Shown: positions 52,784 to 60,464 of the stretch, piece after piece
How positions within the stretch are numbered: position 1 is the stretch's first letter
Layout: every line of letters begins with the position of its first letter
NCBI GenBank assembly: GCA_963739975.1
Contig: CAVUCK010000025.1
Coordinates: forward strand, 62,001 to 126,000
DNA: 64,000 nt
Reading direction: 5' to 3'
Origin: JALZMG01 sp963739975
GTDB lineage: Bacteria; Actinomycetota; Acidimicrobiia; Acidimicrobiales; Ilumatobacteraceae
The notes under the pieces: model-generated
What the model was told of the DNA's origin: nothing
The model's input: only the letters and a program-made list of their open reading frames with translations
The model's database searches: none
Translations under genes and position numbers: made by a program

Positions 52784-54229
52784 ATGGTGGTAGGGGTGCG
52801 GTGGCCGAGCCGGAACATGTCCGGGCCGGACGACCGCCTCGACACTGTGGTCGTGGCGAGCGCCACTCTGCTGGTGTGCGTTCCGGTGTGGCCGGGCATC
52901 TACACCGTGGACTCCCAGGCGATCTTGCAGAGCGCACGCGATGGCAAGGTTTCGAACTGGTACGCGCCCCTGATCGGTCGAGCGTGGGGTGTCGTCGACG
53001 GGACTGGCATTCCGCCAGGCGTCGTGTTCCTCGTGGGAGTCGGTGCGTTCGTGGTCGCCGTGCTCACGCTCGCCAAGCAGTTCCTTCCTCGGTCGACGGC
53101 TCGTGTGGTCACGCTGGCAGTCGTGTTGTTTCCGCCCGTCTACGGCTTGCTGGGCTGGGTCGGCCGAGATGTGTGGTTTGCGGCCGCCTGCGTCGGCCTC
53201 ACCGCCTTGGCGTGGCGCGCCCACCGAACTGCGGCGAGGTCCACCTGGAACCTCGGCGCCCTGATCGCCCTCTCGATCATTGCGGCGGACGCTCGCCAGA
53301 ACGGCGCGCCGTTTGCCCTTCTCGGCTTCGGCGTGGCCACGGCAGGGTTGCTGCGTCGCCGCCGTCGTCCGCTCGGACGAGGAGTGCGCGGCGTCGTCAT
53401 CGCTGTTGGCGCCATCGCCGGCCTCGTGTTCGTGGGCGGCCTCCAGAGTGCGGTGACGGAGGTCAAGCACCATCCTGCACAACTCTTGATGCTGCGCGAC
53501 TTGACGGCCGTCACACTCGACGAGAGCTCGCCCGCCATGGATGAGTTTCTGTTCCCATCTCAGGACGTAACCAACCTCGAGCAGCGGCTGAGCGACCGAG
53601 ACCCGGACGCTGTGATCGGCCTGAACCCTCCGGTCGTCAGGTTCACGCCCTACTCAGACGGGCTGGGCGCCAACGTGATCAACGACGAGTACCGGCGGCA
53701 ATGGATCGACATGATCAAGCGTGATCCGGTGCCATACCTTCGCGCCAGACTGGACCTCCACCTTGATCAATTGGGTATCTCGCGTGACGTCCGCAGCCCC
53801 TACTTCGAGCGGTCCGACCAGTTGTCACGAAGCGCGATAGGTGTGGAGAACTCCTTCCCGGAGCTGCTTCGCATCCGCAACCTCGTGCTGTCATGGACCA
53901 ACGAGGCAAACGGTCCCGGCTCGATGCTGCGTGTTCCCGCGCTCTACCTGGTGGCGGCGATCATGAGTAGCTGGGTCATCGGTGGACGGATGGGCGCTCG
54001 GCGCGCCGCGATCGTTCTGATTGCCGTGCTCCTGTCGATGCAGCTTCTGCTGTTCTTCACGGCGCCGACGAGCGAGTACCGCTTTCAGTTCTTCCAGGTC
54101 GTCATCGGAGCCACGTTCCTCGCCATCCTCGTGGCGATGACGATCACTCGAACGAACGGCGCCAGATCGATCGTCGGCAACCAGCCCTGCCGGACGGTGC
54201 GGCGTGAGTCCGTGTGCGTCCAGGCGTGA
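52784..54229 (+). CDS. Polytopic membrane protein (glycosyltransferase-like, DUF6020-like)
   Basis: 481 aa with about ten hydrophobic helices. The first loop contains P-G-I-Y-T-V-D-S-Q-A-I, a pattern seen in the large extracytoplasmic loop region of polyprenyl-linked glycosyltransferase-like membrane proteins such as DUF6020. A large hydrophilic segment (about residues 240-370) follows, with D-E-S-S-P-A-M-D-E-F and Y-E-R-R-Q-type charged patches. GC content is lower here than in the neighbours, which may reflect transfer. Its TGA overlaps the GTG start of the threonine aldolase gene. Substrate unknown. Confidence 0.7.
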   Translation: MVVGVRWPSRNMSGPDDRLDTVVVASATLLVCVPVWPGIYTVDSQAILQSARDGKVSNWYAPLIGRAWGVVDGTGIPPGVVFLVGVGAFVVAVLTLAKQFLPRSTARVVTLAVVLFPPVYGLLGWVGRDVWFAAACVGLTALAWRAHRTAARSTWNLGALIALSIIAADARQNGAPFALLGFGVATAGLLRRRRRPLGRGVRGVVIAVGAIAGLVFVGGLQSAVTEVKHHPAQLLMLRDLTAVTLDESSPAMDEFLFPSQDVTNLEQRLSDRDPDAVIGLNPPVVRFTPYSDGLGANVINDEYRRQWIDMIKRDPVPYLRARLDLHLDQLGISRDVRSPYFERSDQLSRSAIGVENSFPELLRIRNLVLSWTNEANGPGSMLRVPALYLVAAIMSSWVIGGRMGARRAAIVLIAVLLSMQLLLFFTAPTSEYRFQFFQVVIGATFLAILVAMTITRTNGARSIVGNQPCRTVRRESVCVQA

Positions 54230-55284
54230 GTCCCGCCAATCTCGTCGACCTCTACTCGGACACGCAGACCCGTCCCACGCCGCAGATGCGGGTGGCGATG
54301 GCCGCCGCCGAGGTCGGTGACGAGCAGCAGCGGCGGGACCCGACGGTCACCGCCCTGTGCACGGAGGTCGCCGAGCTGCTCGGCCACGAGGCGGCGGTCT
54401 TCTTGCCCACCGGGACGATGTGCAACCTGATCGGCGTCGCCGCCCACGTTGCGCCAGGTGACGTCGTGGTCATGGAGCACCTCGGCCACATCCTGCGGTC
54501 GGAGACCGGCGGCATCGGGGTCGTGTCCGGCGCCGTCGTCGACACGGTGCGCGGCGAGCGGGGGATCTTCACCGCCGCCGACCTCGTGCCGGCGCTCGAG
54601 CCGGGCAACCCGTACCGACCGCCGCCGACCCTGGTGTGCGTGGAGCAGACCCACAACTTCGGCGGCGGCACGGTCTGGCCGCTCGCCGGCTACCGCGACG
54701 TCGTCGCCGCGGCCCACGGCCGAGGCGTCCGGGTCCACCTCGACGGCGCCCGGCTGATGAACGCCGTGGTCGCCTCCGGCGTCCCGGCCGTGGACTGGGC
54801 CGGCCCGGTCGACAGCGCATGGATCGACTTCACGAAAGGCCTCGGCGCGCCACTCGGCGCAGTGCTCGCCGGACCAGACGACTACGTCGAGCGAGCGTGG
54901 ATCTGGAAGCACCGGCTCGGCGGCGCGATGCGCCAGGCCGGCATCGCCGCCGCGGCGTGCCGGTACGCCCTCGACCACCACGTCGATCGCCTGGCCGACG
55001 ATCATCGCCGGGCCCGGACGCTGGCCGCCGGCCTGCAGGACCTCGGCGTCGAGGTCGAGCCCGTCGAGACGAACATGGTCTGGATCCGCCCCGCCTCGGT
55101 CGACGCCACCGCCGACGACTTCGTCCACCGGTTGGCCGACCACGACGTGCGGATGTCGTTGGTCGGGGACCGGGTCCGGGCGGTCACCCACCTCGACGTC
55201 GACGACCAGGGGATCGAGCGGGCGCTGGCGGCCTGCGCGGCCGTGGTGGCGGCGCCGACCGCCGCCTACAGTCGGCGGTCGTGA
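54226..55284 (+). CDS. ltaE: Low-specificity L-threonine aldolase
   Basis: 352 aa from GTG 54226 (GTGA overlap with the upstream stop). PLP fold type I: L-Y-S-D-T-Q-T-R-P at the N-terminus, F-L-P-T-G-T-M-C-N, V-E-Q-T-H-N-F-G-G-G-T-V-W-P, H-L-D-G-A-R-L-M-N and the PLP Lys in D-F-T-K-G-L-G-A-P-L-G. It cleaves threonine or allo-threonine to glycine and acetaldehyde. The usual family motif H-L-D-G-A-R-x-x-N is intact. Confidence 0.9.
   Translation: MSPANLVDLYSDTQTRPTPQMRVAMAAAEVGDEQQRRDPTVTALCTEVAELLGHEAAVFLPTGTMCNLIGVAAHVAPGDVVVMEHLGHILRSETGGIGVVSGAVVDTVRGERGIFTAADLVPALEPGNPYRPPPTLVCVEQTHNFGGGTVWPLAGYRDVVAAAHGRGVRVHLDGARLMNAVVASGVPAVDWAGPVDSAWIDFTKGLGAPLGAVLAGPDDYVERAWIWKHRLGGAMRQAGIAAAACRYALDHHVDRLADDHRRARTLAAGLQDLGVEVEPVETNMVWIRPASVDATADDFVHRLADHDVRMSLVGDRVRAVTHLDVDDQGIERALAACAAVVAAPTAAYSRRS
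55267..55272 (+). promoter_or_regulatory. -10 box (TACAGT) of DUF1269-like gene
   Basis: TACAGT, 8 nt before the GTG at 55281, inside the 3' end of the threonine aldolase gene. An internal promoter is possible although the genes overlap. Confidence 0.4.
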
Positions 55285-55892
55285 CCGACACCACCACGAC
55301 ATCGCCGTTGCCGACGCAGCTGGCGGCCATCTCGTTCGACGACGAGCTGAAGGCCAGCGAGTTCATGACGGCGGCGATCCGGCTCGCCCGCGACGGTCAG
55401 ATCGAGCTCCACGACGCCGTGTTCGTGATCAAGGACGCCGACGGGCGGACCCACGTGCGCGAGACGAAGGATCTGCAGCCTGGGACCACCGCCGTCGGCG
55501 TCGGGCTGTGGAGCGGCCTCTTCGGGCTGCTGCTCGGCGGACCGGTCGGGATGCTGGTCGCCGGCGGCATCGGTGCCGGCGCCGGCGCGATCACCGCCAA
55601 GCTCGTCGACGTCGGCGTCACCGACGACTTCGTCGAGCAGCTGCGGGGCATGGTCCAGCCCGGCACGACGACGGTCGCCCTGCTCGTCGGCGCCGTCCAT
55701 CGCGACGCCGTGCTGAAGGAGCTGGAGCGCTTCCAGGGCGCCAAGTACGTCGCCGGCAACCTGCCGCTCGACGGCATCCGCTCCGTGCGCGAGGCCCTCG
55801 GTGACACGTCGGAGACCACCGATGCGTCGTCGTTCCCGCCACCGACGGCGGCGGACACGGCGCCATCGGACACCACGTCCGACCCCGCCTGA
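55281..55892 (+). CDS. DUF1269-like membrane protein
   Basis: 203 aa; GTG overlaps the aldolase stop. The N-terminal half is an alpha-beta domain (L-A-A-I-S-F-D-D-E-L-K-A and D-A-V-F-V-I-K-D-A-D-G). A glycine zipper-type hydrophobic segment follows (G-L-L-L-G-G-P-V-G-M-L-V-A-G-G), then a domain with P-G-T-T-T-V-A-L-L-V and a Thr/Ser-rich tail. This is the usual layout of DUF1269 proteins, whose role is unknown. Confidence 0.8.
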   Translation: MTDTTTTSPLPTQLAAISFDDELKASEFMTAAIRLARDGQIELHDAVFVIKDADGRTHVRETKDLQPGTTAVGVGLWSGLFGLLLGGPVGMLVAGGIGAGAGAITAKLVDVGVTDDFVEQLRGMVQPGTTTVALLVGAVHRDAVLKELERFQGAKYVAGNLPLDGIRSVREALGDTSETTDASSFPPPTAADTAPSDTTSDPA

Positions 55893-55901
55893 CGCTGGCG
55901 G

Positions 55902-56342
55902 CTAGTCGGCGACGCCGGCCTCGGCGAGCACCGCCGTCGGGCGCAGCCGCACCAGCAGCTCGCCAGGCACGCCGTTGCGGGCGCCGTACTCGTCGGCCCG
56001 CCCGTCGCCGACGTAGCGGGCGGCGATGCGCGTCGCCCAGCTCCGCACGTCGTCGAGGTCGGTGCTGATCGAAGCCGCGCCGGTCAGCTTGACGAAGGCG
56101 AAGGGCGGCCGCTCGTCGTCGACGAGGAGCGACACACGTGGATCACGGGCCAGCGCGCGCCCCTTGGAGGTGGTGGAGCCGGTGTTGAACACGACCTCGA
56201 GCTGCGGCGCGCCGTCGTCGACGACGAACCAGATCGGCGCAACGTGGGGCTGGCCGGTCGCACCGACCCAGGCCAGCTTCCCGGTGCGGGTGCCGTGGGC
56301 GAGGAACGCCCGCACCTCGCGCTCGTCCATCGATCGACCCAT
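55902..56342 (-). CDS. PPOX-class F420-dependent oxidoreductase-like protein
   Basis: 146 aa. Split-barrel flavin fold: G-K-L-A-W-V-G-A-T-G-Q-P-H-V-A-P-I-W-F-V, K-G-R-A-L-A-R-D-P-R-V-S-L-L-V and a C-terminal strand. Proteins of this type in actinobacteria bind F420 or FMN and reduce or oxidise small substrates. ATG 56342 lies 3 nt after the stop of the HD-type gene; M-D-E-R at 56330 is an alternative start. Probably in one operon with the HD gene, and perhaps with the LLM gene upstream. Confidence 0.82.
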   Translation of the reverse strand: MGRSMDEREVRAFLAHGTRTGKLAWVGATGQPHVAPIWFVVDDGAPQLEVVFNTGSTTSKGRALARDPRVSLLVDDERPPFAFVKLTGAASISTDLDDVRSWATRIAARYVGDGRADEYGARNGVPGELLVRLRPTAVLAEAGVAD

Positions 56343-56345
56343 CGG

Positions 56346-56891
56346 TCACCCCGCCTCGGGCACGAGCATGTCGGCCGGTGGGCGGGCGAACAGCTGGCGC
56401 ACGAGCGGCTCGAAGTGGCCGAGGTCCTTCGTCGGATAGTTCGGATCGAAGCAGTTCTGGTCCCACTCGGCGCAGAAGCGCACCGTGTCGTCGTAGTACG
56501 GGTGACCGCGGAAGGCGTCCCGTGCGTCGGGGTCCCCGCCGACGTGGGCGAACCAGTAGTAGCCCTGGAAGAGCCCGTGGTGGTGGACGATCCACCAGTT
56601 GCGCTCCGAGACGTAGGGGCGCAGCAGCGCGGCGCCGACCTGGGAGTGGTTGGCCGTCCCGAGCACGTCGCCGATGTCGTGCAGCAGGGCGCAGGCGACG
56701 GTCTCGTCGGCGGCGCCGTCGCGCTCGGCGCGGGTGGCCGACTGGAGGACGTGGTCGAGCCGCGAGACGCGGTACGGGGACGGCCCAGCCATCTGGCCGA
56801 GCCACTCCAGCACCCGGTCGGCCTGGCCGTCGATCTGCGCCTGCTCGTGGGCGAACACGAGGTCGTAGTCGGCCGCCGTTCCGTCGGCCAT
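56346..56891 (-). CDS. HD-domain protein
   Basis: 181 aa from ATG 56891; an earlier ATG at 56975 would add 28 residues. D-H-V-L-Q-S-A, A-L-L-H-D-I-G-D-V-L-G (the HD pair) and Y-V-S-E-R-N-W-W-I-V-H-H-H-G-L-F-Q-G-Y-Y-W are characteristic of the small HD proteins that resemble inositol-oxygenase-like or PhnZ-type di-iron enzymes. The His/Asp ladder suggests a metal site. It could be a mixed-valent di-iron oxygenase or a phosphohydrolase. It lies between two F420-type genes. Confidence 0.78.
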   Translation of the reverse strand: MADGTAADYDLVFAHEQAQIDGQADRVLEWLGQMAGPSPYRVSRLDHVLQSATRAERDGAADETVACALLHDIGDVLGTANHSQVGAALLRPYVSERNWWIVHHHGLFQGYYWFAHVGGDPDARDAFRGHPYYDDTVRFCAEWDQNCFDPNYPTKDLGHFEPLVRQLFARPPADMLVPEAG

Positions 56892-56979
56892 CGCCGTGAA
56901 GGAGACGGTTCCCGTCGGGAGCGGTGTCGACCTCACCGCTGCACGATCGCGTCCACGACCCGGCCCGTCAACCATCGAC

Positions 56980-57849
56980 TCAGGCCACGTCGCGGACGGC
57001 GTCGAGGTACTCGGCCACCCGCCGGACGTGACCGTCGGCGTCGGTCGGTCCGGCGCGATGGGTGGCCACGGCCAGGTGGGTGGCGCCGAGCGCCCGCCAT
57101 CGCTCGGCGTGCGTCCGCCACCGGTCCGGATCGCCGCCGGCGTACTGGGCCTGGGCCTGCACCGCGAACCCATCCATCGACAGCCCGGCCGCGGCGCGAT
57201 GCCGGCGGATGACCTCGAGGCGCTCACGAGACGAGTCGCCCGGGGTGCCGAGCGGCACCCACCCGTCGCCGAGCCGGGCGCAGCGCTCGAGCACGACGGG
57301 CGCAGAACCACCGAACCAGATGGGGATCGGCTCCGACGGCCGGGGGTTGATGCCGGCGTGCTCGACCGTGTCGAACTCGCCGTCGAAGCTCAGCGTGTGC
57401 TCGGACCAGAGCCGGCGCAACAGCTCGACCTGCTCGGCCTGGCGCCTGCCGCGGTGGTGGAACGGCTCGTCGAGGGCGAGGTACTCCACGGCGTTCCAGC
57501 CCGTCCCGACGCCGAGGCGCAAGCGGTTCCCGGACAGCACCGCCAGCTCGGCGGCCTGTTTGGCCACCAGGGCGGTCTGGCGCTGGGGGAGGATCAGCAC
57601 GGCCGGCACCAACTCGAGTCGCTGGGTCACGGCGGCGATGAAGCCGAGCACCACGAAGGGTTCATGGAAGGCCACGTCGGCGTCGTAGACGCCTTCGAAA
57701 CCGCCGGGACGGTCGCGGTCGGCGCCGAGCACGTGGTCGTAGACGAGGAGGTTGGCGACGCCGAGCTCCTCCAGCCCCTGGGCGTAGGCGCGGATGGCAC
57801 CGGGATCCGTACCGATCTCGTCGTGCGGGAGGACGGCACCGAGCTGCAT
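56980..57849 (-). CDS. LLM-class F420-dependent oxidoreductase
   Basis: 289 aa from ATG 57849. G-A-V-L-P-H-D-E-I-G at the start, L-V-Y-D-H-V-L-G-A-D, L-A-V-L-S-G-N-R-L-R-L-G-V-G-T-G-W-N and P-I-P-I-W-F-G-G-S are the standard pattern of luciferase-like TIM barrels, with G-V-G-T-G-W typical of the F420-using group. It reduces or oxidises an unknown substrate with F420. The start is 46 bp from the divergent glgC. Confidence 0.88.
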   Translation of the reverse strand: MQLGAVLPHDEIGTDPGAIRAYAQGLEELGVANLLVYDHVLGADRDRPGGFEGVYDADVAFHEPFVVLGFIAAVTQRLELVPAVLILPQRQTALVAKQAAELAVLSGNRLRLGVGTGWNAVEYLALDEPFHHRGRRQAEQVELLRRLWSEHTLSFDGEFDTVEHAGINPRPSEPIPIWFGGSAPVVLERCARLGDGWVPLGTPGDSSRERLEVIRRHRAAAGLSMDGFAVQAQAQYAGGDPDRWRTHAERWRALGATHLAVATHRAGPTDADGHVRRVAEYLDAVRDVA

Positions 57850-57881
57850 CACGAGATCACTACCACGCCGCTCGTCGCCGT

Positions 57882-57887
57882 TATGTT
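57882..57887 (+). promoter_or_regulatory. -10 box (TATGTT) of glgC
   Basis: TATGTT, 8 nt before the GTG at 57896. Confidence 0.55.
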
Positions 57888-57895
57888 GCCGAGCA

Positions 57896-59113
57896 GTGGC
57901 CGAACCGAACGTCCTCGTCATCGTGCTGGCCGGGGGAGAGGGAAAGCGGCTGCTGCCGTTGACCAACGATCGGGCCAAGCCGGCGGTCCCGTTCGGGGGC
58001 TGCTACCGGTTGATCGACTTCGCCTTGTCGAACTTCGCCAACGCCCGGTACCTGAAGATCGTCGTCCTGACCCAGTACAAGAGCCACAGCCTGGACCGCC
58101 ACATCTCTCAGACGTGGCGTTTCTCGACGCTGCTCAACCAGTACGTGGCGCCGGTACCGGCACAGATGCGGCGGGGGCCGTTCTGGTTCCAGGGGTCGGC
58201 CGACGCGATCTACCAGAACCTCAACCTGATCCACGACGAGCGGCCCGACCTGGTCTGCGTGTTCGGGGCCGATCACATCTACCGCATGGACCCGCGCCAG
58301 ATGGTCGACCACCACGTCGCCGTCGGGGCCGGCGTGACCGTCGCCGCCATCCCGGTGCCGCGCCGGGAGGCGTCGTCGTTCGGGGTGATCGAGGTCGACG
58401 ACGGCTGGCTGATCCGCGACTTCCACGAGAAGGTCGCCGACCCGCCGGGGATGCCGGGGGACGATTCGCGCTGCCTGGCCTCGATGGGCAACTACGTGTT
58501 CGACACCAAGACGCTGATCGAGATCGTCACGCCCCGTGAGGACCAGTACACCGACCTCGGCGGTGACGTCATCCCGGCGCTGACCCGGGCCGGCGTGGCC
58601 CACGCCTACGACTTCTCGACCAACGTCGTGCCGGGGCAGGACGAGCGCGAGCGGGGCTACTGGCGCGACGTCGGCACGATCGACGCCTACTACCACGCCA
58701 ACATGGACCTGATCGCTCCGCACCCCGTGTTCAACCTCTACAACAGCCGGTGGCCGGTGTACACGTACCGTGCCGCCGAACCGCCGGCCAAGGTGTCCAG
58801 GGGGTCAGGCGGCGAGCCGTCGTACGTCGACGGCAGCCTGCTGTGCGAGGGGTCGATCATCTCGGGCGCCCACGTCGAGCGGTCGATCATCGCGCCGGGC
58901 GTGTACGTCGACCACGACGCCCACGTCACGGACTCGATCCTGTTCCCCGGTGTCCGGGTCGGCCCCGGGGCCCGGCTGCAGCGGTGCATCGTCGACAAGA
59001 ACGTGGTCGTGCCGGACTGGGACCGGATCGGCCTCGACGCCGAGCGCGACCGCCAGCGCTTCTCGGTCAGCGCCGAGGGCATCACCGTCATCGAAAAGGA
59101 CCGCAAGCTCTAG
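57896..59113 (+). CDS. glgC: Glucose-1-phosphate adenylyltransferase
   Basis: 405 aa from GTG 57896, the usual length. The nucleotide loop G-G-E-G-K-R-L-L-P-L-T is followed by R-A-K-P-A-V-P-F-G-G-C-Y-R-L-I-D-F; D-H-I-Y-R-M-D is the metal site, and F-H-E-K and G-Y-W-R-D-V-G-T-I-D-A-Y are typical. The C-terminal left-handed beta-helix has S-I-I-S-G-A-H and repeats. It makes ADP-glucose for glycogen (or related alpha-glucan) synthesis; no other glg gene is in the window. Confidence 0.96.
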   Translation: MAEPNVLVIVLAGGEGKRLLPLTNDRAKPAVPFGGCYRLIDFALSNFANARYLKIVVLTQYKSHSLDRHISQTWRFSTLLNQYVAPVPAQMRRGPFWFQGSADAIYQNLNLIHDERPDLVCVFGADHIYRMDPRQMVDHHVAVGAGVTVAAIPVPRREASSFGVIEVDDGWLIRDFHEKVADPPGMPGDDSRCLASMGNYVFDTKTLIEIVTPREDQYTDLGGDVIPALTRAGVAHAYDFSTNVVPGQDERERGYWRDVGTIDAYYHANMDLIAPHPVFNLYNSRWPVYTYRAAEPPAKVSRGSGGEPSYVDGSLLCEGSIISGAHVERSIIAPGVYVDHDAHVTDSILFPGVRVGPGARLQRCIVDKNVVVPDWDRIGLDAERDRQRFSVSAEGITVIEKDRKL

Positions 59114-59165
59114 ATCCGCCCTCCCATCCGAGTTCGCGACGGAGGCGTCAGGTGGCCGGGACGAG

Positions 59166-60092
59166 CTAGGTGTCGGCGACGGACGACGGGGCGAACGGCT
59201 CGACGTCGTCGCCGCCGACGATCACGTAGCTGAAGCCGAGCTCCTCCCGGCGCTGCTGCAGCCGCTCGACGATCTCGCTGACGCTGCCGATCAAGGCGAA
59301 CGGGGTGGCGTCGATCATCGCCTCGTCGACGCCGACCATCCCGGCCACGCCGCGCAGCGCGCCGGCGCGATCGTCGGTCACCGAGACCATGAAGGCGCGG
59401 ATGTTCAGCTCGATCTCGTCGAACTTGGCGCCGGCCGCCTCGCGCACCAGCGCCACGTTGGTGGCGACGACGTCGTGCGTCATCGACGCGACGGCGTCGG
59501 GACCGATGACACCGGCCCGCATGTTCCCGTTGATCCCCACGATGTCGGCCTCCCGGGCGGCGATCGTCAGGACCCGCCTGCCGCCGCCGCCGATCAGGAT
59601 CGGCGGGTGCGGGCGCTGCACCGGCAACGGCAGACCGTCGTAGTCGGTGATCGTGTAGTGCTCACCCTGGTGGGAGAACGGCCCGTCGGCCATCGCGCCC
59701 TTGATGATCGCCAACCCCTCCTCGAACCGGTCGATGCGGACACCGGCCCGGTCGTAGGGGATGCCGGAGGCCTCGTAGTCGCTGGCCATCCAGCCGGCGC
59801 CGAGGCCGATCTCGACCCGGCCGCCGCTCAACACGTCCATCGTGGCCAGCTCCTTGGCGAGCACGACCGGGTGCTTGTAGTCGTTGTCGAAGACCAGGGC
59901 GCCGACGCGCAGCGTCGTCGTCGCCGCGGCTGCTGCCGCCAACGCCGTCATCGGCGCCAGCTGGTCGCCGAAGTGGTCGGGCATCGTGACCGTCGAGTAG
60001 CCGAGGCCCTCGATGCGGCGGGCCTGCTCCACCCAGCCGGCGCCGTCGGACGGACCGGAGACCTGGACGCCGAAGCGGAACCGTTTGCTCAT
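59166..60092 (-). CDS. LLM-class F420-dependent oxidoreductase
   Basis: 308 aa. M-S-K-R-F-R-F-G-V-Q-V-S-G-P, T-M-P-D-H-F-G-D-Q, D-V-L-S-G-G-R-V-E-I-G-L-G-A-G-W and P-I-L-I-G-G-G-G show a luciferase-like barrel of the F420 type. The sequence is distinct from the other LLM gene here. The start codon lies at the edge of the first copy of a 105-bp tandem repeat, so the promoter region of this gene is itself repeated three times. Confidence 0.88.
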   Translation of the reverse strand: MSKRFRFGVQVSGPSDGAGWVEQARRIEGLGYSTVTMPDHFGDQLAPMTALAAAAAATTTLRVGALVFDNDYKHPVVLAKELATMDVLSGGRVEIGLGAGWMASDYEASGIPYDRAGVRIDRFEEGLAIIKGAMADGPFSHQGEHYTITDYDGLPLPVQRPHPPILIGGGGRRVLTIAAREADIVGINGNMRAGVIGPDAVASMTHDVVATNVALVREAAGAKFDEIELNIRAFMVSVTDDRAGALRGVAGMVGVDEAMIDATPFALIGSVSEIVERLQQRREELGFSYVIVGGDDVEPFAPSSVADT

Positions 60093-60093
60093 T

Positions 60094-60408
60094 GGTGCAC
60101 CCTGGCGTCATTCGACGGATTACACGTAGAGCTGGTGCACCAATGAGCCGAAGACCGTGCCTGATGGTTCGCTCGCTCGAAGACTCGCTCGCTCATGTGG
60201 TGCACCCTGGCGTCATTCGACGGATTACACGTAGAGCTGGTGCACCAATGAGCCGAAGACCGTGCCTGATGGTTCGTTCGCTCGAAGACTCGCTCGCTCA
60301 TTGGTGCACCCTGGCGTCATTCGACGGATTACACGTCGAGCTGGTGCACCAATGAGCCGAAGACCGTGCCTGATGGTTCGTTCGCTCGAAGACTCGCTCG
60401 CTCACGCC
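60094..60408. repeat. Tandem triplication of a 104/105-bp unit in a promoter region
   Basis: Three almost identical units start at 60094, 60199 and 60303. Each contains GGTGCACC twice in inverted form (ATTGGTGCACC and GGTGCACCAAT, 33 nt apart) and a CTCGCTCGAAGACTCGCTCGCTC tail that varies at one T/C. On the minus strand each unit carries ATGAGC, the same first six bases as the LLM gene start. Units of 105 and 104 bp break any long frame, so a coding role is unlikely. They fill the 372-bp gap between the LLM gene and the penicillin-binding protein gene. Confidence 0.85.
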
Positions 60409-60449
60409 CGGACGCTAGACCCTGCCGCGATTCGCCGGAACCCGACCAC

Positions 60450-60455
60450 TAGCGT
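60450..60455 (+). promoter_or_regulatory. -10 box (TAGCGT) of class A PBP gene
   Basis: TAGCGT, 9 nt before the GTG at 60465. Confidence 0.4.
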
Positions 60456-60464
60456 CGGGCCACT

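Noticed and set aside
60092..60355. Short tandem-repeat open frames in both strands
   Set aside because: Unit lengths of 105 and 104 bp break the frame, there is no ribosome site, and the pattern is better explained as repeated promoter DNA.
60094..60408. CRISPR array
   Set aside because: The units are nearly identical along their full length, without unique spacers, and no cas gene is near.
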